A DNA stretch of 64,000 nucleotides from JAAELZ01 sp047639475 (GCA_047639475.1 JBLIOD010000006.1:1-64000), one strand, 5' to 3'; shown: positions 1 through 8,806, counted from the stretch's first letter. A program made the numbers and translations. Notes: a model not told the origin generated them from the letters alone.

Positions 1-141
1 CAAAGTCTCTGGGGTACAACCAATCTTTGATGCAACAGACTTAGTAGCAGCCCATCGTGATGAATGTTCATGTTCGCTGGTTAATACCAACCGAACCGCG
101 CGCTCCCGTACTTCGTGGGAATATCCAGGTCTTTTGTTCAT
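1..141 (-). CDS. IS3-family transposase OrfA, N-terminal part (runs off left edge)
   Basis: This is the N-terminal 47 codons of the OrfA (InsE-like) subunit of an IS3-family transposase, open to the window edge. The protein starts MNKRPGYSHEVRERAVRLV and continues with the conserved RWAA...SVASKIGCTPETL helix-turn-helix segment (residues about 30-47) that binds the element's inverted repeats. The ATG is at 139-141, about 50 bases inside the IS terminus, as is usual. OrfA is normally joined to the DDE integrase OrfB by programmed -1 frameshifting; that part lies outside the window. Confidence 0.85.
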   Translation of the reverse strand, partial: MNKRPGYSHEVRERAVRLVLTSEHEHSSRWAATKSVASKIGCTPETL

Positions 142-191
142 TGACTAATCCTCTCAAGAAATTTAGTCTCCGACAACCCCGGGGCGAATCA
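1..191 (-). mobile_element. IS3-family insertion sequence, left end only
   Basis: The window opens inside an insertion sequence read on the minus strand. Its outer terminus appears to lie at 191: on the minus strand it begins TGATTCGCCCCGG (179-191), which has the TG start and CG-rich inverted end typical of IS3-family elements of the IS3/IS51 type. About 50 bases inside that end the orfA reading frame starts. The other terminus and the target duplication are outside the window, so element length and activity cannot be judged. The element abuts a truncated gene at 204-395, which suggests insertion into it. Confidence 0.7.
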
Positions 192-203
192 TTTTGTGCC
201 CAT

Positions 204-395
204 TTATTTATCAAAGTGTAATTGGATAGCCCATCGCCCAAAATCACTAGTTGCATGCTCAACAGTCAAAAGCATTCGACGTCCGAAATAATCAATCATA
301 CAACCAGACGAAAATGAAGAGGGATTATTTTCTCTGTCGATACGACACAATGGCGCACTAGATTTTAAAAGAGTTAGTTCACGATCAGTATACAT
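204..395 (-). pseudogene. Truncated gene fragment, trypsin-like peptidase N-terminus (probable), cut by the IS
   Basis: The 63-residue frame has a good start: ATG at 393-395 with AAGGAA about 8 bases upstream. It ends at a TAA only 12 bases before the IS terminus at 191. It contains SSGCMIDYFGRRMLLTVEHATSD (residues about 29-51, given here as one short segment: GRRMLLTVEHATSD), which resembles the strand plus catalytic-His segment of trypsin-like peptidases. No Asp or Ser of a triad is present because the rest of the gene is missing. I infer that a longer gene was interrupted by the IS and has since gained a stop, or that the fragment is a relic. A genuine short protein is possible but less likely. 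Confidence 0.45.
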
Positions 396-582
396 TTAGC
401 TATTTCCTTTATTCCTCTAGTTAATAATCTACAAAAGCCTAGTTTATTAATTGTATAACGTCCAACTTTGGAACCTTAAAGTTTTCAGCGTTAGATCTGA
501 ACACTCTGTAATTGTTCTATCGGTGAAATCAATACTCACTACTCGTGTACCTAGCGTGACCTATTTGATAAAACGATACGCA

Positions 583-619
583 TAAAAAAGCGGAACCAAT
601 CTAAGTGACTGATTCCGCT
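583..619 (-). terminator. Rho-independent terminator after tRNA-Arg
   Basis: On the minus strand a stem AGCGGAA/TTCCGCT (arms 613-619 and 589-595, 17-base loop) is followed by six T (588-583). It lies just downstream of the 3' end of tRNA-Arg and would end the csrA-tRNA-Ser-tRNA-Arg transcript. Confidence 0.75.
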
Positions 620-627
620 CGTCTATA

Positions 628-704
628 TGGCGCGCCCGAGACGATTCGAACGTCTGACCGCCTGGTTCGTAGCCAGGTACTCTATCCAGCTGAGCTACGG
701 GCGC
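628..704 (-). tRNA. tRNA-Arg (anticodon ACG)
   Basis: This is a complete 77-nt cloverleaf on the minus strand with encoded CCA (628-630). The acceptor stem GCGCCCG/CGGGCGC pairs fully (698-704 with 632-638), and the T arm carries GTTCGAAT. The anticodon loop is CTACGAA with ACG at 668-670, whose A34 is normally deaminated to inosine by TadA to read CGU, CGC and CGA. It lies 67 bases after tRNA-Ser in the same orientation, an arrangement found next to csrA in many gammaproteobacteria. Confidence 0.97.
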
Positions 705-771
705 GTATCCTTTCGTGTGCTAACCACTATCGTTAACACGTTTTACTTAATTCGCTTTCCCAGCGAAATAA

Positions 772-865
772 TGGCGGAGAAGGAGGGATTCGAACCCTCG
801 ATACAGCTATAAACCGTATACTCCCTTAGCAGGGGAGCGCCTTCAGCCAGCTCGGCCACCTCTCC
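772..865 (-). tRNA. tRNA-Ser (anticodon GCT)
   Basis: This is a 94-nt class II tRNA with a long variable arm. Acceptor GGAGAGG pairs with the 3' strand, CCA is encoded at 772-774 and the T arm contains GGTTCGAATCC. The anticodon loop CTGCTAA gives GCT, which reads AGC and AGU serine codons. It sits 25 bases downstream of csrA on the same strand, so it is probably processed from a csrA read-through transcript or has its own promoter nearby. Confidence 0.97.
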
Positions 866-890
866 TGATAGTCGTTATTAGATGTGTTAT

Positions 891-1160
891 TTAAACGTTT
901 CCAATATTGTCATCATCAGTCTCGTCTGAATCACTATCGCTATTACTATCGCTATAGGATGATTCTGACGAGCCTTGCATTTGCGCTTTCGCTTCTTGCT
1001 CGTGCTTAATGCGGTAGTATATTTCTTCACGATGTACTGGTACTTCCTTCGGTGCGTTTATACCTATGCGCACTTGTGAGTCCCGTACACCTAAAACGGT
1101 CAAGCGAATATCATCCCCGATATGCACCGACTCGCCAATTCTACGAGTTAAAATTAACAC
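891..1160 (-). CDS. csrA: Carbon storage regulator CsrA with an acidic Ser/Asp tail
   Basis: CsrA is a dimeric RNA-binding protein that blocks or stabilises mRNAs by binding GGA motifs in their leaders. Residues 1-50 are canonical: MLILTRR (L4, R6) and VHREEIYYRI with the key R44. The start is GTG at 1158-1160 with GGAG eight bases upstream. The family is normally about 60-65 residues; this protein has 89. The extra C-terminal stretch (residues about 62-89) is almost all Ser, Asp, Glu and Asn and is encoded by short degenerate repeats of a TATCGC-like unit. The tail should be disordered and negatively charged. Its effect on RNA binding is unknown. Position after lysC and before tRNA-Ser is the conserved gammaproteobacterial location. 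Confidence 0.95.
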   Translation of the reverse strand: MLILTRRIGESVHIGDDIRLTVLGVRDSQVRIGINAPKEVPVHREEIYYRIKHEQEAKAQMQGSSESSYSDSNSDSDSDETDDDNIGNV

Positions 1161-1306
1161 TGCTTTACTCCAAGTTATTAATCAAAAGGCTAACACTGCT
1201 CTGGTTGGCTACCTAGCCGCCCTGTTACTTTTTGAGAGGCGCGATTATATACCTTATAGATATATGATTGCATCACTTTAGGCTAATAAATTTGCAGAAC
1301 GTTCCA

Positions 1307-2521
1307 TTATTTATCTAACTCAAACGAAGCGTGTAAAGTTTGTACGGCTAAGTCGGTAAATTCTTTGCGAACAGTCACTGAAATCTTGATTTCAGAAGTA
1401 GAAATCATTTGAATATTTATTCCCTTTTCAGATAACGCTTTGAACATTTGAGTCGCAATGCCTTCATGTGAGCGCATTCCAATACCTACCACTGATATCT
1501 TCGCAATATCGTCATCCGCAATGACTTCGATGGCATCTAAATCATTTACAACGGGTTGTAGCAACGCAAGACAGCGATTCATGTCTGCACCCGGCACGGT
1601 GAAGGTGAAATCGGTTAAGCCTTCATCACTGATGTTCTGAATAATCATATCTACATTGATATGGTCATCAGAGATAACGCCTAGAATTCGGTGTGCAATG
1701 CCAGGTTTATCAGGCACGCCCCGAACCGTTACCTTGGCTTCGTCTTTACTCGACGTTATACCTGAAATAAGGGGTTGTTCCACTATATTTTCCTCATGAG
1801 TGATTAAAGTGCCAGGGCCCTCCTCAAAAGAAGACAATACACGAAGCGGCACATTGTATTTGCTGGCAAATTCCACAGAGCGAATTTGCAGTACCTTTGC
1901 ACCTAAGCTGGCAAGCTCAAGCATTTCTTCAAAAGTGATTTTCTCTAAACGTTTGGCATTTTTAACTACCCTCGGGTCAGCCGTATAAACACCATCAACA
2001 TCGGTATAAATTTTACATTCGTCTGCTTTAATAGCCGCAGCCAATGCCACTGCCGTAGTATCTGAGCCACCCCGCCCAAGCGTGGTAATGTTATTTTCTG
2101 CATCGACACCCTGAAAGCCGGCGACGACAACCACTCGCCCTTTGTCTAAATCAGCTTTTATCGGCGAGGCGTCAATATCAACAATGCGGGCCTTTCCATG
2201 CACGTTATCTGTCAATATTTTAACTTGCGAGCCCGTGTATGATCTCGCTTCAACCCCTATCTGGTTAAAAGCCATACACAACAAAGCAATGGTAACTTGC
2301 TCACCCGTTGACAACAATACGTCTAACTCTCGAGCGGGCGGCTGGTCATTAATATTATTGGCCAAACCCAAAAGGCGATTGGTTTCTCCGCTCATTGCAG
2401 AGACCACCACAACCATTTGGTTGCCCGCACGATTTTGCTCGGCTACCTTGGCGGCAACCGCATTGATTCGTTCGACACTGCCTATAGAGGTGCCGCCATA
2501 TTTTTCAACAAATAGAGCCAA
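1307..2521 (-). CDS. lysC: Aspartate kinase
   Basis: Phosphorylates L-aspartate in the first step to lysine, threonine, methionine and diaminopimelate. The 404-residue protein has the amino-acid kinase domain (about 1-250) with the KYGGTS motif at residues 7-12 and a Gly-rich TTLGRGGSDTT motif. Two C-terminal ACT domains (about 264-404) follow, which bind lysine/threonine for feedback control. The start codon is TTG at 2519-2521: an in-frame TAG stands four codons upstream and the N-terminus MALFVEKYGG matches the family, so no other start is available. It lies between alaS and csrA, a conserved order. The 95-base gap to alaS shows no lysine riboswitch that I can recognise. Confidence 0.95.
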   Translation of the reverse strand: MALFVEKYGGTSIGSVERINAVAAKVAEQNRAGNQMVVVVSAMSGETNRLLGLANNINDQPPARELDVLLSTGEQVTIALLCMAFNQIGVEARSYTGSQVKILTDNVHGKARIVDIDASPIKADLDKGRVVVVAGFQGVDAENNITTLGRGGSDTTAVALAAAIKADECKIYTDVDGVYTADPRVVKNAKRLEKITFEEMLELASLGAKVLQIRSVEFASKYNVPLRVLSSFEEGPGTLITHEENIVEQPLISGITSSKDEAKVTVRGVPDKPGIAHRILGVISDDHINVDMIIQNISDEGLTDFTFTVPGADMNRCLALLQPVVNDLDAIEVIADDDIAKISVVGIGMRSHEGIATQMFKALSEKGINIQMISTSEIKISVTVRKEFTDLAVQTLHASFELDK

Positions 2522-2617
2522 TGAACTATGCTATGTAGTTAAATTCGGGCGCGGATTAAAGCGCGTTAGTTGACGAAAGTAAAGTGCGTTTTATCGCTAA
2601 ACTGATTTCGGTTTTAT

Positions 2618-5227
2618 CTATGTGGCTTCAGAGGCGGTTTCGATGGCTTTTTTAATGGCGTCAAGGGCTGCTGGCAATTGTTCTACATTTGAACCACCCC
2701 CTTGTGCCATATTCGGTTTGCCACCGCCACGCCCGTCAATCAGTGCCATCGCGGGCTTAATTAACAGTCCCGCTGGGTATTGCTGGCTCAATGAGTCAGC
2801 CACGCGCACCATAATACTGACTTTACCCTCGTGAGCCCCTGCTACCACCACAACACCCTCGCCAACTTGAGATCGCGCTGCATCAACCGTGCTGCGCAAC
2901 GTTTTCACATCAACATTATCTTGACGAATGACCATGGTCTTAACGCCATTAATTTCATGCATATTATCTGCAGCCCCACCCCCACCACCTGACATCGCTA
3001 ACTTTGATTGCGCTGCTTTTAGTTTTTTATCTAGCTCTTTGTTCGCTGCCAACAAGGTGGTGATTTTGTCACCCAAGCTTTCGCTATCTACTTTGAGCAG
3101 CAATGTTAGTTGCTGCAATTGCGTATCTTGTTTTTGCATCGCTGCTAATGCTAACTCACCGGTTAGTACTTCGACACGTCGTACCCCTGCCGCGATGCCT
3201 GTCTCGGACTCGAGCTTCAACAGGCCGATATCACCGGTGCGGCTAACGTGCGTCCCGCCACACAATTCCAAAGAATACTCCCCCATTTGGACCACCCGTA
3301 CATCTTGATCGTATTTTTCGCCAAATAACGCTGCCGCGCCCTTTTCTTTGGCCGCGTCAATATCCATGTGAGAAGTGCTCACTCGGTGATTGGCATAGAT
3401 TTGTGCATTAGAAATTCTTTCTATTTCTTGTATCTGTTGATTTGTTACAGGCTCAAAGTGAGAGAAATCAAACCTTAATCGATTGGCGCTGACTAAAGAG
3501 CCTTTTTGCTGAACATGTTCACCTAGAACATCCTTAAGCGCTTGGTGCAGTATATGGGTGGCTGAATGATTAGCCGCACTGCGCCGTCGACTGGATTCGG
3601 TAACTTCAGTGGTTACGGCGTCACCTACGTTGAATTCCCCAACGCTTACAGAACCAATATGGCCAATCACCTTATTAGCAAGATATTGGGTATCGGTCAC
3701 TTCAAACACACAGTCGCCCGATTTTACCAATCCCAGGTCACCGACTTGGCCGCCACTTTCCGCATAAAAGGAAGTACTCGGTAGCACTAACATACCGGCT
3801 TCACCGGCTTGAAGTGAATCTACTTGTACGCCATCGTTGACAATCGCGACGAGCGACGAAACGGCGCTTAAATATTCATAGCCAACGAACTCCGTGCTGG
3901 CCACATCGACTTGTATTTGCGTGTCCATGGTAAAACGTTGCGCAGATCTTGCCCGTTCACGTTGTGATTGCATCGCTTCATCAAACCCAACTCTATCTAG
4001 AGAGTAGCCTTGTTCACGTGCGTAATCTTCGGTTAAGTCGTAAGGGAAACCAAAAGTATCATATAGTTTAAACACAACCTCTCCTGACAACTCATCGCTA
4101 GTAGCACGCAAAAACTCGTCGTCTAATATCTTAATACCTTGCTCCAAGGTCTCCAAAAACTTGCTGTTTTCTTTTTCTAGAATTTGCTCGATGATGGCTT
4201 GGTTTTTCTTGAGCTCAGGATAGGCTTCACCCATTTCAGTGGCTAAGCATGCCACCAGTAGATGCATAAAAGGCTTACGCATGCCTTGTTGATAGCCATG
4301 ACGTATCGCCCGTCGAGCTATTCGTCGTAGCACATAGCCTCTGCCTTCATTAGACGGCGTCACCCCATCGATAATTAAAAACGAACAAGCCCTGATGTGG
4401 TCAGCAATAACGCGCAATGATTTGTTTTCGTCTGTTGCTTCCACACCCAGCGCGCGAGCAGCATCTGCTATCAGTTTTTGAAATAAATCGATCTCATAGT
4501 TACTGTGCACTCCCTGCATCACGGCCGCGATACGCTCAAGCCCCATACCAGTATCTACCGAGGGTTTTGGTAAGGGGTTTAAGTTACCCTCTGCGTCGCG
4601 GTTATATTGCATGAAGACCAAATTCCAGATTTCAACGTAGCGATCACCATCTTCTTCAGGAGTACCCGGCGGGCCACCTGGCACGCCTTCACCATGGTCA
4701 AAGAAAATCTCCGTACAAGGACCACAAGGTCCTGTGTCACCCATTGACCAAAAGTTATCTTTCGCTCCAATTCTTGAAAGGCGATCTGGATCTACCCCAA
4801 TATCTTCTAACCAAATTCGTTCTGCTTCTGCGTCCTCATCATATACCGTCACCCAAAGCTTTTCAGCCGGCAAGTCATAAACCTCAGTTAATAACTCCCA
4901 TGCATAGGCAATCGCTTCTTCCTTAAAATAATCACCAAAGCTAAAGTTGCCCAGCATTTCAAAGAAAGTGTGGTGCCTAGCGGTGTAACCTACATTCTCC
5001 AGGTCATTGTGTTTACCGCCAGCTCGCACACAACGCTGCGAAGTAACTGCCCGGTTATAGTTGCGCTGCTCTGAGCCTAAGAAAGTTTCTTTAAATTGCA
5101 CCATTCCCGCATTAGTAAACAACAAGGTGGGGTCGTTACCAGGTATCAATGGGCTACTCGCCACTGGCTGGTGGCCGCGCTTTTCAAAAAAATCAATAAA
5201 GGTCTGGCGTATTTCGGAGGTATTCAT
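2618..5227 (-). CDS. alaS: Alanyl-tRNA synthetase
   Basis: Charges tRNA-Ala and hydrolyses mischarged Ser- and Gly-tRNA-Ala. The 869-residue length is normal. The N-terminal class II catalytic domain includes RAGGKHNDLENVG and the motif-3 GRGYVLRRIARRAIRH region. The editing domain has zinc ligands in HSATH (H554, H558) and CGGTH (C656, H660). The C-terminal DHHA1-type region ends with the Gly-rich GGGKPNMAQGGG segment. The ATG at 5225-5227 lies 17 bases after the recX stop, so recA, recX and alaS are probably cotranscribed, as in many proteobacteria. Confidence 0.98.
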   Translation of the reverse strand: MNTSEIRQTFIDFFEKRGHQPVASSPLIPGNDPTLLFTNAGMVQFKETFLGSEQRNYNRAVTSQRCVRAGGKHNDLENVGYTARHHTFFEMLGNFSFGDYFKEEAIAYAWELLTEVYDLPAEKLWVTVYDEDAEAERIWLEDIGVDPDRLSRIGAKDNFWSMGDTGPCGPCTEIFFDHGEGVPGGPPGTPEEDGDRYVEIWNLVFMQYNRDAEGNLNPLPKPSVDTGMGLERIAAVMQGVHSNYEIDLFQKLIADAARALGVEATDENKSLRVIADHIRACSFLIIDGVTPSNEGRGYVLRRIARRAIRHGYQQGMRKPFMHLLVACLATEMGEAYPELKKNQAIIEQILEKENSKFLETLEQGIKILDDEFLRATSDELSGEVVFKLYDTFGFPYDLTEDYAREQGYSLDRVGFDEAMQSQRERARSAQRFTMDTQIQVDVASTEFVGYEYLSAVSSLVAIVNDGVQVDSLQAGEAGMLVLPSTSFYAESGGQVGDLGLVKSGDCVFEVTDTQYLANKVIGHIGSVSVGEFNVGDAVTTEVTESSRRRSAANHSATHILHQALKDVLGEHVQQKGSLVSANRLRFDFSHFEPVTNQQIQEIERISNAQIYANHRVSTSHMDIDAAKEKGAAALFGEKYDQDVRVVQMGEYSLELCGGTHVSRTGDIGLLKLESETGIAAGVRRVEVLTGELALAAMQKQDTQLQQLTLLLKVDSESLGDKITTLLAANKELDKKLKAAQSKLAMSGGGGGAADNMHEINGVKTMVIRQDNVDVKTLRSTVDAARSQVGEGVVVVAGAHEGKVSIMVRVADSLSQQYPAGLLIKPAMALIDGRGGGKPNMAQGGGSNVEQLPAALDAIKKAIETASEAT

Positions 5228-5244
5228 GGTAGTTACTTTAATGC

Positions 5245-5700
5245 TTATTTAGCGCGATTAATTGCCAATCGAATATGTTCTGAGCTAAAGCCGCGTTGTT
5301 GTAAAAACCGGGCTTGCTTTGACCACTCTTTGTAATCAGCGGGTTTATCTTCACCGTATTTTTTTGTGCGTATTTCAATTAAGCGATCAAGCCATTGTTG
5401 GTCGTATTGCCCTAGATACGTCTCAATCAGCACTGAGTCAATTTCGTGTTGGTTCAATTCATGACGCAGCCTAATGGGCCCCACCCCTTTATTGAAACGA
5501 GACCGGCACAACATTTCACAAAAGCGTTCATCGTTAAGGTAGTCATCATTGACTAAATTGACAACTAACTGCGTCACTACATCGGGCTCTTCAGTACGCG
5601 ACTCAAGTTTAACCACCAGCTCGTACCGACTGTGCTCTCTACGCGCTAGCGCTTGGATCGCTTTAGCCCATAAACGGCGGTATTCTTTTGTATCTCGCAA
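5245..5700 (-). CDS. recX: Regulatory protein RecX
   Basis: RecX binds RecA filaments and limits their growth. The 151-residue, three-helix-repeat protein shows the family pattern: a REHSRYELVVKL segment (about residues 21-32), DDYLNDERFCEMLCRSR (about 52-68) and GVGPIRLRHELNQHEI (about 71-86). It directly follows recA by 30 bases. The start is not certain: TTG at 5698-5700 is the only early start codon, with an in-frame TAA four codons upstream and no clear Shine-Dalgarno, so translation may be weak, as suits a RecA inhibitor. Confidence 0.92.
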   Translation of the reverse strand: MRDTKEYRRLWAKAIQALARREHSRYELVVKLESRTEEPDVVTQLVVNLVNDDYLNDERFCEMLCRSRFNKGVGPIRLRHELNQHEIDSVLIETYLGQYDQQWLDRLIEIRTKKYGEDKPADYKEWSKQARFLQQRGFSSEHIRLAINRAK

Positions 5701-5730
5701 ACGAGGGGTTTAGATAAAGTGAGTGCCCAG

Positions 5731-6789
5731 CTATGCTTCAGTCGCTTTTGCCGCCTTTTCTTTCGCTTCCGGCTCAGCAGCATCGGGCTCAGCGCCTTCG
5801 ATCAGCCCTTTGGCTTGGCGAATTTTCAATTCAAGCTCTTCGGCAATTTCTGGATGCTCTTTCAAATAAATTCGGCTGTTGTCGCGCCCTTGCCCTATAC
5901 GCTCTGTTCCATAGCTATACCAGGCACCGGCTTTATCAACCAGCTTTTCATCAACACCGATATCTAACAATTCACCTTCTTTAGAAATGCCTTCGTCATA
6001 TAAAATATCAAATTCAGCTTGTTTGAAAGGCGGGGCTACTTTGTTCTTAACGACTTTCACCCGAGTATGGTTACCCATTATTTCGTCACCTTTTTTCAAG
6101 GCCCCGATGCGACGGATATCTAAACGAACTGAAGCGTAAAACTTCAAGGCATTACCACCGGTAGTGGTTTCAGGGCTGCCAAACATCACACCGATTTTCA
6201 TGCGAATTTGGTTAATAAAAATAACCAAGGTATTTGATCGTTTGATATTGCCGGTTAGCTTACGCAGCGCCTGCGACATTAAACGGGCTTGCAAGCCCAT
6301 ATGTGAATCACCCATGTCGCCTTCAATTTCAGCTTTAGGGGTTAACGCCGCCACCGAGTCGATGACCAAAATATCAATCGCGCCTGAACGAACCAACATA
6401 TCGGTTATTTCTAAAGCTTGTTCACCGGTATCAGGCTGTGAAACCAGCAGATCGTCAAGGTTAACACCCAGTTTTTCAGCATACGATGGATCGAGCGCAT
6501 GTTCAGCATCAACAAAAGCAGCCGTGCCGCCATTTTTCTGGCATTGTGCGATACAAGACAAAGTTAACGTTGTCTTACCTGATGATTCTGGTCCGTAAAT
6601 CTCAACCACGCGACCTTTAGGCAAACCGCCCAAACCTAACGCAACATCTAAGCCGATGGAGCCTGTCGAAATCGCATCGATTGTTTGTCTTGCTCCCTCG
6701 TCGCCTAAACGCATTACTGAGCCAGTTCCAAATTGGCGTTCTATTTGACTTAGTGCAGCCTCTAGGGCTTTTGCGCGCTTATCATCCAT
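5731..6789 (-). CDS. recA: Recombinase RecA
   Basis: RecA forms ATP-dependent filaments on single-stranded DNA for strand exchange and triggers LexA self-cleavage in the SOS response. The 352-residue protein has Walker A GPESSGKT at residues 66-73, the LDVALGLGGLPKGRVVEIYG lead-in, and the typical acidic/alanine-rich C-terminal tail. ATG is at 6787-6789 with AGAGAG upstream. recX follows. cinA, which often precedes recA, is absent; dnaQ lies upstream instead, 117 bases away. I could not find a good LexA box in that gap, only a degenerate half-site around 6876-6891. Confidence 0.98.
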   Translation of the reverse strand: MDDKRAKALEAALSQIERQFGTGSVMRLGDEGARQTIDAISTGSIGLDVALGLGGLPKGRVVEIYGPESSGKTTLTLSCIAQCQKNGGTAAFVDAEHALDPSYAEKLGVNLDDLLVSQPDTGEQALEITDMLVRSGAIDILVIDSVAALTPKAEIEGDMGDSHMGLQARLMSQALRKLTGNIKRSNTLVIFINQIRMKIGVMFGSPETTTGGNALKFYASVRLDIRRIGALKKGDEIMGNHTRVKVVKNKVAPPFKQAEFDILYDEGISKEGELLDIGVDEKLVDKAGAWYSYGTERIGQGRDNSRIYLKEHPEIAEELELKIRQAKGLIEGAEPDAAEPEAKEKAAKATEA

Positions 6790-6906
6790 TGTGATTCTCT
6801 CTTAAAATGTTGTGTTAGATTACGCGTCGAATTATCCCATAAACACGGTTTTGATGTTAGCTCCGTTTCGCTTGGTTTGTAATTTAAACAGCGAATAATG
6901 TGTGCT

Positions 6907-7623
6907 CTACCACTGAATATCTTGCTCCGTTTCCTCGCTCAGTAGCTGCAACCATTTTGCATGTTCCGTTAGCTCCTCCACGGTAGGCAACGCCACCTTT
7001 AAAGGGGCTCGATTGATATCAAATTTGTGCACATGGTCCATTTGACCCTCTTCAGATTGCTGGTCTTTTTCACCCAGTAGATTCAATTGCCCGCCGGTCA
7101 TTAACAAATAGACATCGGCTAAAATTTCTGAATCAAGCAAGGCTCCGTGTAATGTGCGGTGGCCATTTTCAACCCCATAGCGCTGGCACAACGCATCCAA
7201 GCTATTTCTTTGCCCTGGATGCAGCTTACGAGCCACCACCAAGGTATCTAATACCTCACAATAGTCACTTACCGTCCCATAATCCCCTTCCAATAATCCT
7301 AGTTCGTGATCAATAAAACCAACGTCAAATGCCGCATTATGAATGATCAACGTAGCGCCATTTATATAATCTAAAAACTCATTAACCACGTCAGCAAATA
7401 CCTGCTTATCCTTTAGGTCGTTATAGGTATAACCGTGTATGTTTGCCGCGCCCTCATCAATTTCACGTTCGGGGTTAAGATATTTTTGAAACGTGCTACC
7501 CGTAAGGCGACGTTCAACCAATTCCACACAGCCTATTTCGATCAGTTTATGCCCTTGCTTGGGCTCTAAACCCGTGGTTTCAGTATCCAGTACTAAATAG
7601 CGGGTTTTATCTTCGTCAGCCAT
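6907..7623 (-). CDS. dnaQ: DNA polymerase III epsilon subunit, 3'-5' proofreading exonuclease
   Basis: Proofreads for the replicative polymerase. The 238-residue DEDDh exonuclease has ExoI DTETTG (D13, E15), ExoII IIHNAAFDVGF (D100) and ExoIII HGALLDSEILAD (H159, D164). A beta-clamp-binding motif QLNLL is visible at residues 179-183. The C-terminal segment is the polymerase alpha-binding part. The gene lies five bases after rnhA on the same strand; rnhA-dnaQ adjacency is conserved in gammaproteobacteria, where the two are often divergent rather than in series as here. Confidence 0.96.
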   Translation of the reverse strand: MADEDKTRYLVLDTETTGLEPKQGHKLIEIGCVELVERRLTGSTFQKYLNPEREIDEGAANIHGYTYNDLKDKQVFADVVNEFLDYINGATLIIHNAAFDVGFIDHELGLLEGDYGTVSDYCEVLDTLVVARKLHPGQRNSLDALCQRYGVENGHRTLHGALLDSEILADVYLLMTGGQLNLLGEKDQQSEEGQMDHVHKFDINRAPLKVALPTVEELTEHAKWLQLLSEETEQDIQW

Positions 7624-7628
7624 CTCGC

Positions 7629-8069
7629 TTATTCACCGTATTGTTCGTCTATCGCTTCATTCGCCAATGCGTCGGCGCGCTCGTTACCTGGCACACCAGC
7701 ATGCCCCTTCACCCAGTGCCAGCTAACTGTGTGTTTTGCATTTAAGCTATCTAGTTCTTTCCATAGCTCAACGTTCTTGACGGGTTTCTTTGCCGCCGTT
7801 TTCCATCCGCGTTCACGCCAGCCAATGATCCATTTAGTAATACCGTCTTTGACGTAAACAGAATCTGTATATAGATCAACCTCGCAATTTCGCTTTAGCA
7901 CTTTGAGTGATTCGATCGCCGCCATCAGTTCCATCTGATTATTGGTGGTTTCTGCTTGCGCACCTTTAATCTCACGTACCGTATCGCCATAACTCAATAT
8001 AGCGCCCCAACCTCCGACGCCTGGATTACCACGGCATGCACCGTCGGTGTAAATTACAACTTGAGACAT
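7629..8069 (-). CDS. rnhA: Ribonuclease HI
   Basis: Cleaves RNA in RNA-DNA hybrids, removing R-loops and primers. The 146-residue protein has all four catalytic acids: D9 (YTDGACRGNPG), E47 (NNQMELMAA), D69 (LYTDSVYV) and D133 (NERADALAN), plus H123 in the KGHAG loop. Its ATG (8067-8069) overlaps the TAA of the upstream methyltransferase by one base (TAATG), so the two are translationally coupled. dnaQ follows five bases after its stop. Confidence 0.97.
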   Translation of the reverse strand: MSQVVIYTDGACRGNPGVGGWGAILSYGDTVREIKGAQAETTNNQMELMAAIESLKVLKRNCEVDLYTDSVYVKDGITKWIIGWRERGWKTAAKKPVKNVELWKELDSLNAKHTVSWHWVKGHAGVPGNERADALANEAIDEQYGE

Positions 8070-8806
8070 TAGCTTTTATTTATATCTGCCGAAATAGGGG
8101 TGAGTATTTTAAGCCAATCTCGCCCTAGGCTTGATTGGCGTTTGACGTTAATTTTGCTATAAATTTGTTTCTTCGCGACCAACACGTAGACGCCACCAGC
8201 AATCGGCCACCAACGTTCACCCGTTTTATTCAGAAAAGAGAGCTTATCTCTCATTTTTTGGTTCCGAATCAATGGTCGATATTCCAACATTGACACGCCT
8301 AATAAGGTAAAGCCCAGCAAGGCCAACCAATCTTGCACTACTTTCAACGGAATAAACCGAGCAGTGTAAGGCGCACGCTTTTTGATACTAAGCTTTCGAC
8401 CCAAACCAAATAAACTCAAGGGGTTAAATCCTGTCAGCACAACAATGCCTTCAGCATTAAGCACCTGACTGGCCTCGCGCAGTGCAGTAACAGGGTTTTC
8501 ACAATAATCTAACGTATGGGGCAACAGTATCAAGTCGATAGTGCTCTCGCCGAACGGCAAACTCTCTGGGGTGGCGACAATATCAGCATTCGGTTCTAAG
8601 TCAGTGCTAACACGCGCCAGGCACCCTACATTTAGCTGCTGACAGGTATCGATATTGGTATTTTGCAAGCACACGCCCTGCGGATAATACTTGGGCGGCA
8701 CCAAGGCGGGAAATGAATCTATCTCAAGCTGTAATAGCTTTTGCCCCAGGTCTGTATCAAACCAACTAGTGCTAGGCTCAGATTGGCAGTGCGCTGGTTT
8801 GTCCAT
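8069..8806 (-). CDS. SAM-dependent methyltransferase, YafS-like
   Basis: This is a class I methyltransferase-like protein of 245 residues. The best-preserved part is the post-I to motif V region: LPFGESTIDLILLPHTLDY (about residues 84-102), followed by ENPVTALREASQVLNAEG and VLTGFNPLSLFGL. This is the Methyltransf_11 pattern of the YafS family, encoded beside rnhA in E. coli. Motif I is weak. The substrate is unknown. It is the first gene of the minus-strand run leading to rnhA and dnaQ and is divergent from dapE. Confidence 0.8.
   Translation of the reverse strand: MDKPAHCQSEPSTSWFDTDLGQKLLQLEIDSFPALVPPKYYPQGVCLQNTNIDTCQQLNVGCLARVSTDLEPNADIVATPESLPFGESTIDLILLPHTLDYCENPVTALREASQVLNAEGIVVLTGFNPLSLFGLGRKLSIKKRAPYTARFIPLKVVQDWLALLGFTLLGVSMLEYRPLIRNQKMRDKLSFLNKTGERWWPIAGGVYVLVAKKQIYSKINVKRQSSLGRDWLKILTPISADINKS

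Noticed and set aside
2522..2617. Lysine riboswitch before lysC
   Set aside because: The gap to alaS is 95 bases, too short for the aptamer, and no lysine-aptamer stems were seen.
6876..6891. Possible LexA box upstream of recA
   Set aside because: On the minus strand CTGTTTAAATTACAAA matches only one half of CTG-N10-CAG; the second half is missing. Not enough to call.
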